DNA of 64,000 bases from Paralvinella palmiformis (GCA_025642065.1 JAODUP010000012.1:1398501-1462500), one strand, 5' to 3'. Numbered from the stretch's first letter, positions 38,625 to 51,489 are shown. The notes: generated from the letters alone by a model not told the origin. Made by a program: numbers and translations.

Positions 38625-39573
38625 GACGACTACTCGATAACGGCGAGCTACTGTATTTATTGTTCAGCGTTCACTGGACAAAATGGAACATTTTACAAGA
38701 CACGGATGACGGTCTCTCTAGATATAATATTCCGAAGTTGTGTACTGGTTATAGGTTAATATCCAACCGGTTTGTGCTTCTTCGTCATTCTAAGTCTATA
38801 TAACCGTCACGTATTGCGAGATAACAACAAGAAGTAAATAAGACCGTCGTTCATTGTATAAGCATATATTCTGGGGTTTGCGCCAGTGTGACTCATACTT
38901 CAATTATTTACTAACACTTTTGTTCTATATTCGTGTAGGAGTCACTACCTCCTTGGTGTCAGTCGGCGGTATCGTGGGATTTAATACTTCGGGGAATTAC
39001 TGAGCACGTCCAATCATCTGTTTTGTAATGGTAGTGATAGTCTCTTCAAAATACCACCGCACCTCCACATAGCGCTTACTCAGCCTTTCACAGGTATGGG
39101 TCGCTGGTGTCAGTTTGTCATGGCTCAGAGACTGTAAATAATTCAGTTACGCAATGCACCCACCGGTGAAGAGGTTAGACAGATATGTGTCTTCTTTCGC
39201 GCTGTATATCTCAACAATCATAGGACAAGTTTCCAATTTGTATCTTCACTCTGTAAAACAAAGAAGATGACGAATTATTAATGACAAATGTTAACCATGG
39301 CAGCAGGACCAGCTTACTTTGCTAGATAATTTTAAAATAAAAACAAACAAAACATCTCACTTAAGAGTCGAGTGATTAGATGTGCCACCAACGCTACAGC
39401 CACGGACGGATGAACAAATACTATAATAAAGGATACAAACATAATTATTTTAATTATAACTTCTTTCTTAAAGCCGCCGTTTAACGTCAATACGGAATTA
39501 GACACGACTAAGCTGCATACAGTGTAACTGATCTGAATAGTAAATTCCCTTCCTCTTCATCATCTTCCTCTTC

Positions 39574-39598
39574 CACACACACACACACACACACACAC
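39574..39598. repeat. (CA)n microsatellite
   Basis: Pure CA run. Confidence 0.9.
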
Positions 39599-39700
39599 GT
39601 CACCGCCTAAAAAATAGCCATTAATGTTTTGGGCTCGAATACCGATGTGTTGAGCTATCTAGAGTAACCATTATTCTGGCTAACTTGATACTGTTAGTAT

Positions 39701-39711
<11 letters not shown>

Positions 39712-39742
<31 letters not shown>

Positions 39743-39749
39743 GGGGGGG
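39712..39749. repeat. (GT)n tract ending in a G homopolymer
   Basis: About 29 bp of GT followed by a run of ten Gs. Confidence 0.9.
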
Positions 39750-41433
39750 TGATTACACCTGGTATGTAAATATAAAACGAGATGGCATCTACTCTTACGT
39801 TTGAGATCTCAAAAAGACGCAGATTCTGAGGATCTACACAAGCGACACGATTTACAAATATATTCTTGCCTATTGTCACCTGACGAGATGCGGTCCTTAG
39901 CCTATATAAGCCGCCATGATTTGATTTTATTCCGAGTGACCGCCATCGCCACCACTTTGTTGTTCAGATCACAACACGTGTCGCACATAGCCACAGTCAA
40001 TATGGTGGCTATAGGCCGAGTGCTACGATCAACCTATTGTTTGTTCAGCCGAGCTGCCGATGAATGCGTGTACAGCTTTCTTCCTATCACAGTTGTCAAA
40101 GGACAAATAAAACAATTACTACCTTCGACAACATTCAGCAAACCAGAAAACTCGACGAATCATCGTATCACCGCTAAATAATGTCGATGGCTACGTGAAA
40201 TAGATCCCGTCACGCGTCGGCGACTCTCCCCGGGAGGAGAGGGGAGGAGTGGGTGTCTGCCAGCTCGTTGTGCTAACTGTACTAGCCTCAACGGTTCGAA
40301 GCCGGATCGATCAAAACAGCACCGCGTGTCTACGTCGACACGGCCTCAAAATACTCACCTCGCACCAACAACAGGTGTCCAGACTTGATGACTTCCTACA
40401 CCCGAAACACCATTTAGGACATCCGCTAATTACTTCTGATATATCCGTGTAATTATCCCGATAATTACGTACCAAACCACGCCGTCTGCCCGTTTGTTTA
40501 CGACCCAAATGGGTCATATCATGCACGCCTATAACATTAACTCGACCTCGCTTCCCGTATCTATCAGCCGCGGCTTCAATTACAACGGTTTGATCAATGA
40601 AATGTTGTCATTGGCTATTTATGACTACATCTAGTTGGCCCGTTTCCTATTATTAGCTGCGGCTGGTGGCCGACTGAAAGAAGCATGGCGACAGAATTGA
40701 AACGGACACTTCCTGCCGTCTTGTTTCTACGACATTCTAACAAATACAGGCCAGCTTAATGGCAGAGAAATTCATTCGAAATGTTGGGTATCTTGTGGGT
40801 ATAACTGATTGTATTTGTTTTTCGAATTGAAGTGAGAAGCCAGTAACTAGTTCCTTCTTCAGCCTTTCATATAAAAAACATTCTTCATGTTTTGAGCTTA
40901 GAATTTGACAACCGTGTCCATTTCTAGATACAGTAACGTAGACTATGTGGCTACATTAATAATGACTTCAGATCAGGGTTTGTTTTTTTTTTCTGTAAAA
41001 ATACCTATTTTTACATTACATTGTAAAAATCTTGTTAATAACCGTAAATTACTTTAAATTACTGTCAAAAATATAAAAACCTCTTTCATTATAAGCCAAT
41101 TGTATTAGTCCAAGTATATGTCGTTAAACATATTTATGCGATAACGTCTTTACTCAAGAGTTTCAAACACATTTCATGCGCATTTTAGTGTCAATATTTT
41201 CAAAATTGGAAAATATTCACTCAATTGATGCTAATGAAGCTTGACAGCTAATTCTAGAAAGTCAATTAGCACAAGATCTGAGGGCCTTCCACCAATTAAC
41301 CAGTGAGAGCTTGGTAGCAAGATTGGTGAAAAATGTGGATAGAAACGCTTTGAAACTTTGGTATTTCGTAGTTATCCATTCGTTGGCAGTGTCTAATTAC
41401 TTTGCAGTAATATTTACACCTTTGTACAAGGGA

Positions 41434-41482
41434 TGGATGATGGTGATGATTGGTGTTTTACGGCCAATTTTGTGTACAAGGG
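41434..41482 (-). mobile_element. SINE 3'-end fragment
   Basis: GATGATGGTGATGATT followed by GGTGTTTTACGGCCA and a TTTTGTGTACAAGG part. This matches the tail and distal body of the tRNA-derived SINE on the minus strand; the tRNA head is absent. Confidence 0.6.
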
Positions 41483-41700
41483 ATGGAGCATGCGTTCATC
41501 ACTGAGGGGTCAACTAGACTGGGTATTGCTGTTTATGTGTTGCAGTCATGCTGTGGTAGATGTTGGTGTATTGCTATCATTGACATTGTATCATTTTATA
41601 GCTGATTTTTTTTTCACAAGTCAGTGTAAAAAACCTGTTTTTGCATGATGCTAATAAACCTCAATTAACGGTGTTAATAACGTCTGTGTAAAAAAACCCT

Positions 41701-41830
41701 GCCCACCCTACTTCAGATGTCCACTCATGGCCCACCCTACTTCAGATGTCCACTCATGGCCCACCGTACTTCAGATGTCCACTCATGGCCCACCGTACTT
41801 CAGATGTCCACTCATGGCCCACCGTACTTC
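41701..41830. repeat. 29-bp tandem repeat, about 4.5 copies
   Basis: Four full units starting at 41701, 41730, 41759 and 41788, then a partial one. Each contains CTTCAGATGTCCACTCATG. The first two read CCCTAC and the later ones CCGTAC, so expansion followed that change. The short ORF across it is a product of the repeat. Confidence 0.95.
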
Positions 41831-43232
41831 GCCATCGCTCGTCATTATATCTCTGCAGTGGGGCACATAAAAATTGCCATTGAGTTACACGTTAACGTGT
41901 GACTTTACCTACACTGAACACATATCAGTACAGTGTATATTTATTGTTAGATGGTGTTGTTAATGGGCAACTCGTCCACCAAATCATTAATTGTTTTTGT
42001 TAAGCAGCAATCGATAATAATAATAAATAGCGTCGTAACTGACACAGTTATGAAAACGATGAGGACAATTTACATTTCTATGTAATTTAAAATGTATATC
42101 TCGTGCTAGCATTACATTAACAAATATTGTTGAATGAAAAAAAATAGCCAGATCTTTAGGAGTAGGCAACTTATAGCACGGCCACGGTTACATATGTTTT
42201 ACGGGGACTGTGCAATCACCGAGTAGAAACTATCAGCCTGTCACTGAAAAGTGAAATAACCCCATGACTTAGCAAAACCTTTGTCATCGAACAAATAAAC
42301 AGCTTTTACCTTAATAATGAGTTCCGTCAGACCATCAAAAATCAGTCATGCAAACAAATATGAAAAGAAAGCTTCTGCGGGGTTTCTGTTTAGTCTAAGG
42401 CGTTGCCTTGACACTGTTATGAAGAAAATCTATATATTATTACTGACGATATGAATCGAATATATTCGATGGCGCTGCTGCCGAAAATATTTTCAGCATT
42501 CATCTTTGGCTGTTACGACTAAAAATAAATAGTGCCAAGTACCTGCGTATAACCGATTGTCTCTCATTTAACAGCCTATCTGTTTCTTCGATTTGTCCCA
42601 TAACGTTTTAGCAGATCCAACATTGTGGAATATGGACAGGATCTCCAAAAATCGCACATATTAATTTAGCTAACTTTGACAAACGGTGCATCGAGATGCT
42701 ACACAATAATGGGACACAGTTGGAGATGTCTAACTGGGATCAATATAAGATCAATATAGCTGGGCGAACAGCTGTGGGATCTACCATCTTTGTTTGACCA
42801 TACGTTTTGAGCAGGGCGTCACAGCCACTGGGTAATATTAAGGTGACAGGTCCATTTGATAAAAATACGCGGTGAGATGGGGCAAACCAATAACTCGGTG
42901 TTTTCTAATTCAGTTCTGAACAAGAAATAAAAGCTTTGATTTGGTTGAACTATTTTCGAGAATGTTGTGACCACGGTCGTTTACAAGGTACAGCTAATGA
43001 AATCGCGGTTTCACAGACTATTAAAAGTGTTCGAATATACCATAATAAATATATGCGTATGTCCCAAATTATTATAAAATGATATTTTCGAAATCGAAGG
43101 CAAAAGTATGCAATTGGGTTTAATAACTGATCTGTTAAGTTATGAAACCTATAAGGTACTGAGATAAACCATTAGGTCTAGAATAATTGCGTTATGAATG
43201 AAATGAATGATTTTTTTTCAAATTAGAATGTT

Positions 43233-43276
43233 CGCTCTCTCTCTCTCTCTCTCACTGTGTGTGTGTGTGTGTGTGT
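43233..43276. repeat. (CT)n(GT)n microsatellite
   Basis: CT run, short break, then GT run. Confidence 0.9.
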
Positions 43277-44266
43277 TAACATTAAACCAAAAAGTATTAT
43301 ACTTTCCTAAATGATCATCTTTATTAGTTTAGTACCGTAACGGGTTGTAGGTTATGATAAATTGCACAGCTGTTAAAAATTACTTTCTTACTTTCGTTTT
43401 TACCTGATGAATAACCGATACCTAGAATGTGCATGATCAATTATATAACATCAGAAATGCGCTAGTTTTCACTTAAGATATTATCTAGTTATGTTAGTAC
43501 GCAAATGTTTTTATTATAATATTAGCACGTCCTCACCTGGATCGTGGCGTAGAGCATGCCTACGCGAGCTCGAACCGGGACTTGTTCGATTAATGTACAG
43601 CTCCAAGCCGAATAGATAACTTGATTGTACTCCAGGTTCATCTTACAGAACGATCACGTTAGTCCGGTTACTGGGAGTATGGTATAACACGAGAAACGTC
43701 CACATTATGTATTTTGTTGACGTTCACACGAAGAAACGCGTATCCGATAAAGTGAACAGTAAACCAACGATTTAGTGTTTTGGTTAAAGTGGAGCCACAT
43801 GCTCTCCCATGACGAAGCTTATTTAGACACGGTCCAATAAGCAGGGCGCATGCGGTTCTCGAAACCTGAGCAAAACTCCACCCCCTCACACACACACACA
43901 CACACACCTGACCATTATGCGTCAGCGGATACAAATAAAGAAAACTTACCGTTGTTTTTGCCTAGCTGCGGATCGCTTGACGATGTTTTTATATGTCGTT
44001 TCTCCGCCATTGGGAGCTGCGAGCAAATATGTGGCTAGCACTGAAGTGGATCCACAAACATGACGGCAAAGTTCGCATATATCAGATAAGCGTGTCATGC
44101 GTATCTCGAGTATTATAATATATAATATATATACGTATTTACCTCCATGGTGTCGGGTCATTGCTGTCCCAGGCCCAGAGTACAGTAAAATTTTATGTTA
44201 TATGACCTACTCTCATTGCTCAGTATGACATTTGACATCAAAAAGGCATGCACCAACAACAATAAA

Positions 44267-44396
44267 TGATGATGATGATGATGATGATGATTGATGTTTT
44301 ACGGCCACTTTTGTGCACAAGGTAGGCTAAATGGGCCGAGCGACCTCCAAATGTAATGAGGCGAAGTCAAAGACGAAACAACCTTCAGATATGCTC
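44267..44396 (-). mobile_element. 5'-truncated tRNA-derived SINE
   Basis: A GATGATGAT tail and the body (TGTTTTACGGCCACTTTTGT to CCTTCAGATATGC) match the full copy at 63175-63364 almost exactly. The tRNA head is missing, and a simple-sequence CAACAA region follows directly. The 5' truncation fits target-primed reverse transcription. Confidence 0.85.
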
Positions 44397-44657
44397 GTCA
44401 ACAACAATAAATAACAACAACAATGGGCATTGTAATAATAATAATAATAATAATATAATAGCTACTACTACTATTTCTACTACTGGTACTACTAATACAG
44501 TAACTAATACTACTACTATTACTACTGCCCTTTACTACCATAGTTAAGATACGTATTTTGGCTGTGATACAAGCTTAAAATAAAAATATTAAACCTCAAT
44601 TTCTTAAGCAGCATAATATTTGTTTCCAAGATATAATATTTCATCCGTTCATTCTCA

Positions 44658-44707
44658 ACAGACAGACAGACAGACGGACGGACGGACAGACGTACAGACA
44701 AACAGAC

Positions 44708-44741
<34 letters not shown>

Positions 44742-44748
44742 CGCGCGT
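44658..44748. repeat. (CAGA)n(GT)n(GC)n compound microsatellite
   Basis: CAGA/CGGA tetranucleotides, then GT, then GC repeats. The GC run could form Z-DNA. Confidence 0.9.
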
Positions 44749-44924
44749 ACGTGAGAGGGTGTGGATGTGCTGATTAGAATCTAATCGAAAACTTAAACAA
44801 CATGTATATATGCTGATGGATATATTATATTTCTTGTTAGTTCTATTATAGTCATTTCTTGGCCAAAAGCCTCTAGTGCCTGGGTTTGAACGCTGAAGGG
44901 TATTTCATATTTAAATTTGGTTCA

Positions 44925-45075
44925 TTACCTACCGTGTGCACATGTTAGACTAAATGGGTCAAGTAATACCCAAAGGTATAAGTCAATATATAGATAAGAC
45001 AGCTAAACCGGGATTTGAACCCTAGAGCTAGAGGGTTTTGGCTAGCCGTGCAATCAGGTCGGCCACGGAGATGAT
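44925..45075 (-). mobile_element. diverged SINE-like element with a different tRNA-like head
   Basis: On the minus strand a B-box-like GGGTTCAAATCC lies downstream of a head starting CTCCGTGGCCGACC. The body shares the GCTAAATGGG / GTGCACA core of the main SINE family (here read as GACTAAATGGG and TGTGCACATG on the plus strand). The head differs strongly from the main family, so this may be an older relative or a recombinant. Confidence 0.5.
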
Positions 45076-45159
45076 TATGCATATATGTCTGTGTGTATGT
45101 CCCACAAACCAACGACTGTGTTAAAAGATCACCTGCGTTAAGGACCTTTCTATTTCGGT

Positions 45160-45162
<3 letters not shown>

Positions 45163-45199
<37 letters not shown>
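45163..45199. repeat. (TA)n microsatellite
   Basis: Pure TA run. Confidence 0.95.
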
Positions 45200-45202
<3 letters not shown>

Positions 45203-46269
45203 TTTAAGTGGGTTTTAAAAATATCACAGGAAGCTTATTCCACAGTTAATTTCTGTAAATAATTAAAGTATATACTGTAGTTTAAGTTAGTAATCGTGAA
45301 AAAAGAATACATTGTTTGCGTTTTCTTTATTTGTTTACTATTTCACTTCTTTATTTTCACACAGATATCAGCCATTGGTAATTTTGAATGTGCACAATAT
45401 AGGATTAGGAAGCAATGTACTGTTAAATGACCTAATTTTCACAGCCCAATTTCCGAAAGCACACATTATTTTGACAATAGTTTTAATATGGGATAGGATG
45501 GTGTCGATTGGTACATGTCGAAAAATGTGGTGTTGAGTCTGGCCTGAAATTGATTCCATAATTCCAGAACTAAACCCTGCCCCGAGCGAACTTAGTACAA
45601 GATTATGTTTAATACAGAACGTTTACCCTTTTAGATTAAGTATTAGAAGAATGTCTAGTGACAACTAAATTTATGCTAATGGTAAGACTAGTATTATATA
45701 ATAGGAAGCCTGTAGAAGCTAAAAATGTATATAATAAATACTAAACTCGACCAGCATTCCAAGCAAACACGTTGTTTCTCCGCCCATTGTCCGGCTTAGG
45801 CAGTCGCCCAATTCTAGATGCGGACAATTCTGGTTGAGAAACACGGCTTTAGATTGTGAAAGTGGAACATGGTCATCTCTTGGCAACACACAATAAATTG
45901 TTGACATTAATATGACGTTAAGGTACATTTTGTTCACTTAAAGACATATTTCACATACGGTGGAAACTACAGTTCTTGTTAGACAGAAACAGAATGCAGG
46001 GCTGTATTATCTATAAGACTGACTAGGCTGAAGCGTAGAGGCCCCTTCCCCCCCCCCCCCTCCCAGGGAATATTACCCATCAATTTTGCCGAAGCACTGT
46101 TATCAGCGCCATAGGGCCCCAATGGTTAAAGATACTTAATTTGGACTCTGCGACGTAGATCCATGAATATATATGAGGGACAAGTGAGCTATTCTAACAA
46201 CGAGATGTTGGATCAGTCGTCGAACACCGATTTGCATTCTTTTCTTGCGGATGGGAATATTATATAGCA

Positions 46270-46680
46270 TCCCCGACATCGGATCGATAAGTTACAAATC
46301 GAGAAGATACAGTGGCGTGCTACTAAGTTAATCCCACGCCTGAAACATCTACCATACGAGGAAAGTTTACAAGCCTTTAAATTACCATCACTTGATTTCA
46401 GACTTCGCCGTGGAAATATGATCCAGGTGTTCAAAATCATGAATGGGTTAGATCAGCTCGATCCCGAGATATTATTTCTCAAAGATGAAGGACGATGTAC
46501 CAGGGGACCCAAGGACAAGTTACTCGTGCGTCACAGTAGGCTTGAAGTTCGTAAGAACGTGTTCCGCTAAAGAATAGTCCAAGACTGGAATTCACTTTCT
46601 GAAGGAACTGTTGCGGCCACTACCCTCAATATGTTTAAAACTGGGATATGTTGACAAACAGTGGCAGGCAATGAAATGTG
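46270..46680 (+). pseudogene. LINE reverse transcriptase C-terminal fragment, copy 1
   Basis: The translation gives QWRATKLIPRLKHLPYEESL, then LDFRLRRGNMIQVFKIMNG, then VQDWNSLSEGTVAATTLNMF. These match the very end of many animal LINE ORF2 proteins in order. Stop codons occur near 46570 and 46650, and nothing of the palm domain is present. Confidence 0.8.
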
Positions 46681-47219
46681 TGGCACCATAGGCGTAAAGA
46701 GCAGAATAACAGACAGGCTTAGCATTATATTCCATATTTTGGTATCCAGGTATGACTATATGTTTATGATGTAATGATGGCTAGTCATAAAGTGTCATTG
46801 TTCCAGTAAAACATAAACAAGAGTAAGAAAATAAATAAACAACAGCCAAAGTATAAAACTTGTTACATCATATGATTCTCAAACTTTTCGTAGCGACGCA
46901 AAGATCTCTTCAAGGCTTCCAGATGTTAAAATCATAACGCAAACATAGTCTTTGCCTGTCTGTCTTTTTGTCTGTCTGCCTGTCTGTCCTGACCAAACGT
47001 TTAGCGACCATTAGCTGTCCAATATTGCTTTACAGCTAAACAATGGCAAAAGAGAGTTGTCTCCAGATGTACAGAATACTCTCGGAGTGGGCACGCTAGT
47101 ACTATAGTGTCATGATGAACATGCTATAAGACGGATTAGGGACAAAAACATAGTCGATTGCCAAGGCAACTAACTTATTTTTACATGCTGGGTTGGTTTG
47201 TTAAATGGTTTTTCATCCG

Positions 47220-47475
47220 TGCTATCGTAGGAGACGAGGCGACATGCTTCAAGTGTATAAGATTCCGAAGGGTATAAATAGGCTGGAATCTAGTGAATAG
47301 GCTCAAGCTAGTGAAGCGCCGCCCAAGATCAAGTTTGAGGCAAAATGTATTCTGTCAGAGAGTGACAAACGACTGGAACGAGTTACCGGCACACGTAGTA
47401 GCCAGTTCCACATTAAATACATCCAAGTCCCGATTAGACAAACATTGGATTAGGCAGCGTGATCTGCCGTGATCC
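47220..47475 (+). pseudogene. LINE reverse transcriptase C-terminal fragment, copy 2
   Basis: Starts with RRGDMLQVYKI and, after a frame change, continues as QRVTNDWNELPAHVVAS and TLNTSKSRLDKHW. Same family signature and strand as copy 1, about 0.95 kb away. It lacks the first part of copy 1 and has a short internal deletion. Confidence 0.75.
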
Positions 47476-47641
47476 ATTAAATAATAAATATCTTACATAA
47501 AAACGTGACTTTGTGCAGGTTGTGCATTCACTACTCCGTAGATCTGGTATCAAATATCAAGGTATCATTTTGGTCATAGCTGGAACATATGGCTGAGGTG
47601 TAACCCCTTAGAGAAACAGCCCACAAACAAGTGGCTTTGTT

Positions 47642-47686
47642 GTTCGGGGAGAATCCCCAGGCTGTCGCTTATTCGGCACAGCCTCT
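47642..47686 (-). repeat. hairpin-rich repeated motif, copy C (inverted)
   Basis: The reverse complement reads GGCTGTGCCGAATAAGCG, then ACAGCC, then GGGGATTCTCCCC, nearly identical to copy A at 17932-17982. Confidence 0.8.
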
Positions 47687-47914
47687 ATGCTGGAGTGGTT
47701 GAGAAATATATTCCCCCACCACTCACAGGGGAGCAGTACGGAAAGATGGAGCCGAAATACCCTGAGGCGGTCACTGCCAGAGTGTTTTACAGCCTCAGGT
47801 GGGTTTTAACGTCCCCCTTTATTTTAAATAATTTAGTGGAGACAGCAGCGCCATTTAACGTGGTCATTCACCCACGATGTTGTGAGCCGAGAAATTAATA
47901 TCTGGAAAAGTTTC

Positions 47915-48000
47915 GACCTCTTACAGGGTTCGAACCTGTGACCGTTGGCACCAAGTGCTGGGTGCTTAACCGCTAGGCAACTGGAGCTCACTCCACAAAC
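47915..48000 (-). mobile_element. tRNA-related SINE head, second type
   Basis: On the minus strand GCCTAGCGGTTAAGCAC (D-arm/A-box-like) is followed by a perfect T-arm, ACAGG-TTCGAAC-CCTGT. The would-be acceptor strands do not pair, so it is a tRNA-derived repeat rather than a working tRNA. The sequence above 48000 may be its upstream flank. Confidence 0.5.
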
Positions 48001-48261
48001 AAGTATGACCAGAGAACAGGTATATACACATTCTCTGCAAAAACACATTCACAAAGCGTATTAGGTCGACCCAATGAGCTCGACTCCAGGAGACAACGGG
48101 AGCATATAATTTCCCATATTCCGATTTCTTGAACACATTCGGACATATATATTGGGAAAAAAACATATTTATTGTTATATTTTAGACTCTATTTTCTGCC
48201 GGTGGTAATCCCCTGTTATGTTGACTTCAGCCATTTTATACTTAAATCACTACTGCCTTCA

Positions 48262-49366
48262 CTGTCCAATCCCACTGAAGATGTACTACTTTGTCTTTGT
48301 ATTATGACGAAGGGAAGATGATCTAGTGGGCATGTATTACTTTGTATCGTGATGAAGGGAAGATGATTAGGTATTAAAGGAAGACGGATTACCCAGTGTA
48401 CATGCATTTGAATAATCTGATAATAAATAATAACTGGGCATGTATTATTTGGAGAGTGATGAAGGGAAGATGACCCACTGGGCATGTATTATTTGGAGAG
48501 TGATGAAGGGAAGATGACCCACTGGGCATGTATTATTTGGAGAGTGATGAAGGGAAGATGACCCACTGGGCATGTATTATTTGGAGAGTGATGAAGGGAA
48601 GATAACGCAGTGGGATGTATTACTTTGTACTGTGATGAATGGAAGAAGATTCGGTGGGTACATAATACTTTTGTGTAGTGATTAGGCTAAGGGAAGATGA
48701 CCCAGTAGGCATGAAGGGATGACCTAGTGGTCATGTATTGCTTTGTATGGTGATTAAAGGGAAGTTAGTTGGCATACATAACTTTTTATTGTGATGAAGA
48801 CAAGATGACCCAGTGGGTATGTAGAGATGAAGAGACCCCATGAGCATGTATTACTTTGTATGGTGATTAAGGGAACTTGATACAGTGGGAATATAGTGAT
48901 GAAGGGAATAAGGCCCATTTGAGGTGTATGGTGATGAAGAGAAGATGACCCACTGGGCAAGTATTAATATATTGTTTTACAGAGTGAATTAGGGAAGAGA
49001 AGAGGATCCAGTGGACATGTAGGGATAAAGGGAATATGACCAGTGGAGATGTATTGTTTTGTATGGTACTGAAGAGAAGATGACTCAGTGGGCATGTCAG
49101 GATGAAGGGAAAGTGACCAAATGGGCATGGTTTTACTTAGTATGGTGATTTAAAGGAAGATGACCAAGTGGACATGTATTACTTTGAATAGAGATGAAGA
49201 GAAGATGATCCAGTGAGCATGTGGGTATGAAGGGAAGATGGATGACCCAGTGGCCATGTGGAGAAGATGACCCAGTGGACATGTAGGGATGAAGGGAATA
49301 TGACCCAGTGGTGATGTATTTTTTGTATGGTAATGAAGAGAAGATGACCCAGTGATCATGTATATT
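48262..49366. repeat. 44-bp minisatellite, about 1.1 kb
   Basis: Units carry GATGACCCACTGGGCATG followed by TATTATTTGGAGAGTGATG. Four copies from 48433 to about 48602 are essentially identical with an exact 44-bp period. On both sides, to 48262 and 49366, about twenty more copies are diverged and vary in length. ORFs over it are artefacts. Confidence 0.95.
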
Positions 49367-49423
49367 TGACGTGTTACAAACAACATTTATTTCTGTGCTA
49401 GTTCAAATATCTCATGTTTACCT

Positions 49424-49482
49424 TTAGAGGTTGCTCGACCCATTTAGCCTACCTTGTGCACAGAAGTGGCCATAAAACAGCA
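49424..49482 (+). mobile_element. SINE 3'-end fragment
   Basis: Contains GAGGTTGCTCGACCCATTTA, then GCCTACCTTGTGCACAGAAG and TGGCCATAAAAC, the distal body of the tRNA-derived SINE. Head and proximal body are absent. Confidence 0.75.
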
Positions 49483-51244
49483 ACACATTTATATTCAAAT
49501 CTATCAATTTTTTTTTCTGCATTCTGGTTTTGTTTCTTTTGTCATGTTCTGTGAAACATGGTTCATAAATTACTTATAAGTAAGTAATTACTGGATTAGA
49601 ACTTGAAGACAAGTTTATTCACACAAAATGCTTTTATGAGAATCAATGTTGATTCTTGTAAATTCTCACGAAATGATAGCGTTGTACTTGAATAAAGTAA
49701 ATGAACCACATTTCCAAGTGACATCTTGATGAGAAGCATTCATAACCATCTGGTATCTATGACATTCTATGAATTATATGATGGTGATATTTGAGTGCCA
49801 TTTAAGCCCAACAAAGTGATAGGAATACTATAAACAAACATTATAGAAGCAAATTAACCAAAGCATAAGTATAATCAGTAACATTAGCATTAAGATTTTC
49901 ACTCACCCAGTAGACTGGTACTATTCACTAAACTACTTGCCCTTTTTATTTCAGCTCGCTTAGGGTGAACAATAATTTCAAGCCCTGAAGTATACTTAAC
50001 TATCTATTGAATTACATTTTTTAAATGTTAGTATTCTGAATAATCTGTGGTATATAATTTCTTCACTAAGCAGAAGTTACATTTTGGACTCTAAGGTGTT
50101 AAATATTGTAATGCTTGTTGTTTAAGAACTACCACATCTCTACTGTAGACACTGTGGGAGAGGCGAAAACATAGTTTGTATTCTATCTTATTCTGTGATA
50201 TATAAATATCTTTTATATGGCAAAGTCTAATATGGTCTGTACATAATGAGGGATAATGTTGCCATCATATATGTCATGCACAATTATTGTTGACAAGAGT
50301 AGTGGATTGTTCCTGATTCCTGGTTTCTGCTTTTGTTGCCAGTATGACCAGATATGAGATGAAAGGAAATGGAAAACAATAATCAATCAATTAATTACAT
50401 GATACTAAGATATCAAATGATTTCTGTTTCAGGTTTAATGTTCCAAGTGCAGCATGGCCTTTTACATAACCTGCACAACTGCCACCCAAAGAAATTGTAC
50501 AACTTGTCTCTTTTGTTGAAAGACTGTTCTTCATTTCACTTACTACAGATGGTGCACTGTGTGTGCTATATCAGACTGTTTATTATATCCCCCATGTGAT
50601 GTAGAGAGATACAATGTTTTAATCACTACCATGCATACATCTACACACCCGTAGCAATGTATACAACTAACAAGGTTCCTTGCCATCTTTAGCATGTTCT
50701 AGTAGGAGTGTTTGACAAGTGTAAGACCAAAAATATCATGATTTTTTGCCATAATTTCAAACATTTGTAAGCACACTGGAAGTCACATTTATTAGTAAAT
50801 TCCTTTTAGTAAGGTTGCTTAGGATAATACTCATTACCGGTTGGAACAACGCACCAAATTTCTCATGGTACCCTTTGAGATTCCAACAGATGAGTTTAGC
50901 CTAGGAGTCACACGATTCAGACATAGACAATCCAAGATGACTGCCAATATATGGTATAGCCCAGAACTATCATGCCATTTAGTTATGCAGAAAGCGTTGA
51001 AGCCATTGCAAAACAAACAACTTACCACCTGAAGTAAAATGTCCATCTATTGAACAGTTGTAGACCATGCAGTAAGGGCACAAGTGATTAAAAACAAACA
51101 TTATTCCAGATTGTAGAGTAGACCCACTATTAAAAAATTTCATCAGAAGACAGTATATACTATACTATAACATTGAATATTTAATAAGCCATGTTGTAAG
51201 ATAATTAATTAGTTTAGGCTTGAATATCTTAGTGTTTATGTTAA

Positions 51245-51279
<35 letters not shown>

Positions 51280-51448
51280 GGTGTACGACAATTATTAAAG
51301 AATGTCATAGGATTAATTATATTTGTGCTTAACATCCTTTTTCTACTATTAAAGTAATGTTATCAGAAGTAGTGCTACTTTTTACTCCCATTATGTATGT
51401 ATATATTATATGCATTCTACACTAGCTAAATTTATATAACTAATGAGT

Positions 51449-51451
<3 letters not shown>

Positions 51452-51486
<35 letters not shown>
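51452..51486. repeat. (TA)n microsatellite
   Basis: Pure TA run. Confidence 0.95.

Positions 51487-51489
<3 letters not shown>

Larger units (their letters stand above)
38625..41700. other. 5' flank of the minus-strand PTB gene and intergenic DNA
   Basis: The promoter and 5' UTR of the 848-aa gene should lie just above 38624. Simple repeats are present at 39574-39598 (CA) and 39712-39749 (GT then a G run). A 126-codon plus-strand ORF at 39801-40181 has no recognisable domain. A 3'-end SINE fragment lies at 41434-41482. Confidence 0.5.
41830..46200. other. intergenic DNA with scattered repeats
   Basis: No gene recognised. Contains microsatellites at 43233-43276, 43887-43910, 44658-44748 and 45163-45199, a 5'-truncated SINE at 44267-44396 and a diverged SINE-like element at 44925-45075. 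ORFs such as 43668-43934 and 45312-45536 show no domain. Confidence 0.5.

Noticed and set aside
39801..40181. 126-codon plus-strand ORF upstream of the 848-aa gene
   Set aside because: No domain, no splice context and no recognisable family; length alone is not enough.
43540..43620. Another tRNA-like repeat around a GCTCGAACC word
   Set aside because: No A-box partner or matching copy elsewhere in the window.
47915..48000. A functional tRNA gene
   Set aside because: The T-arm is perfect, but the acceptor strands do not pair and the anticodon arm is poor; better explained as a tRNA-derived SINE.
48262..49366. A CRISPR-like array
   Set aside because: Units abut with no unique spacers, and the genome is eukaryotic; it is a minisatellite.
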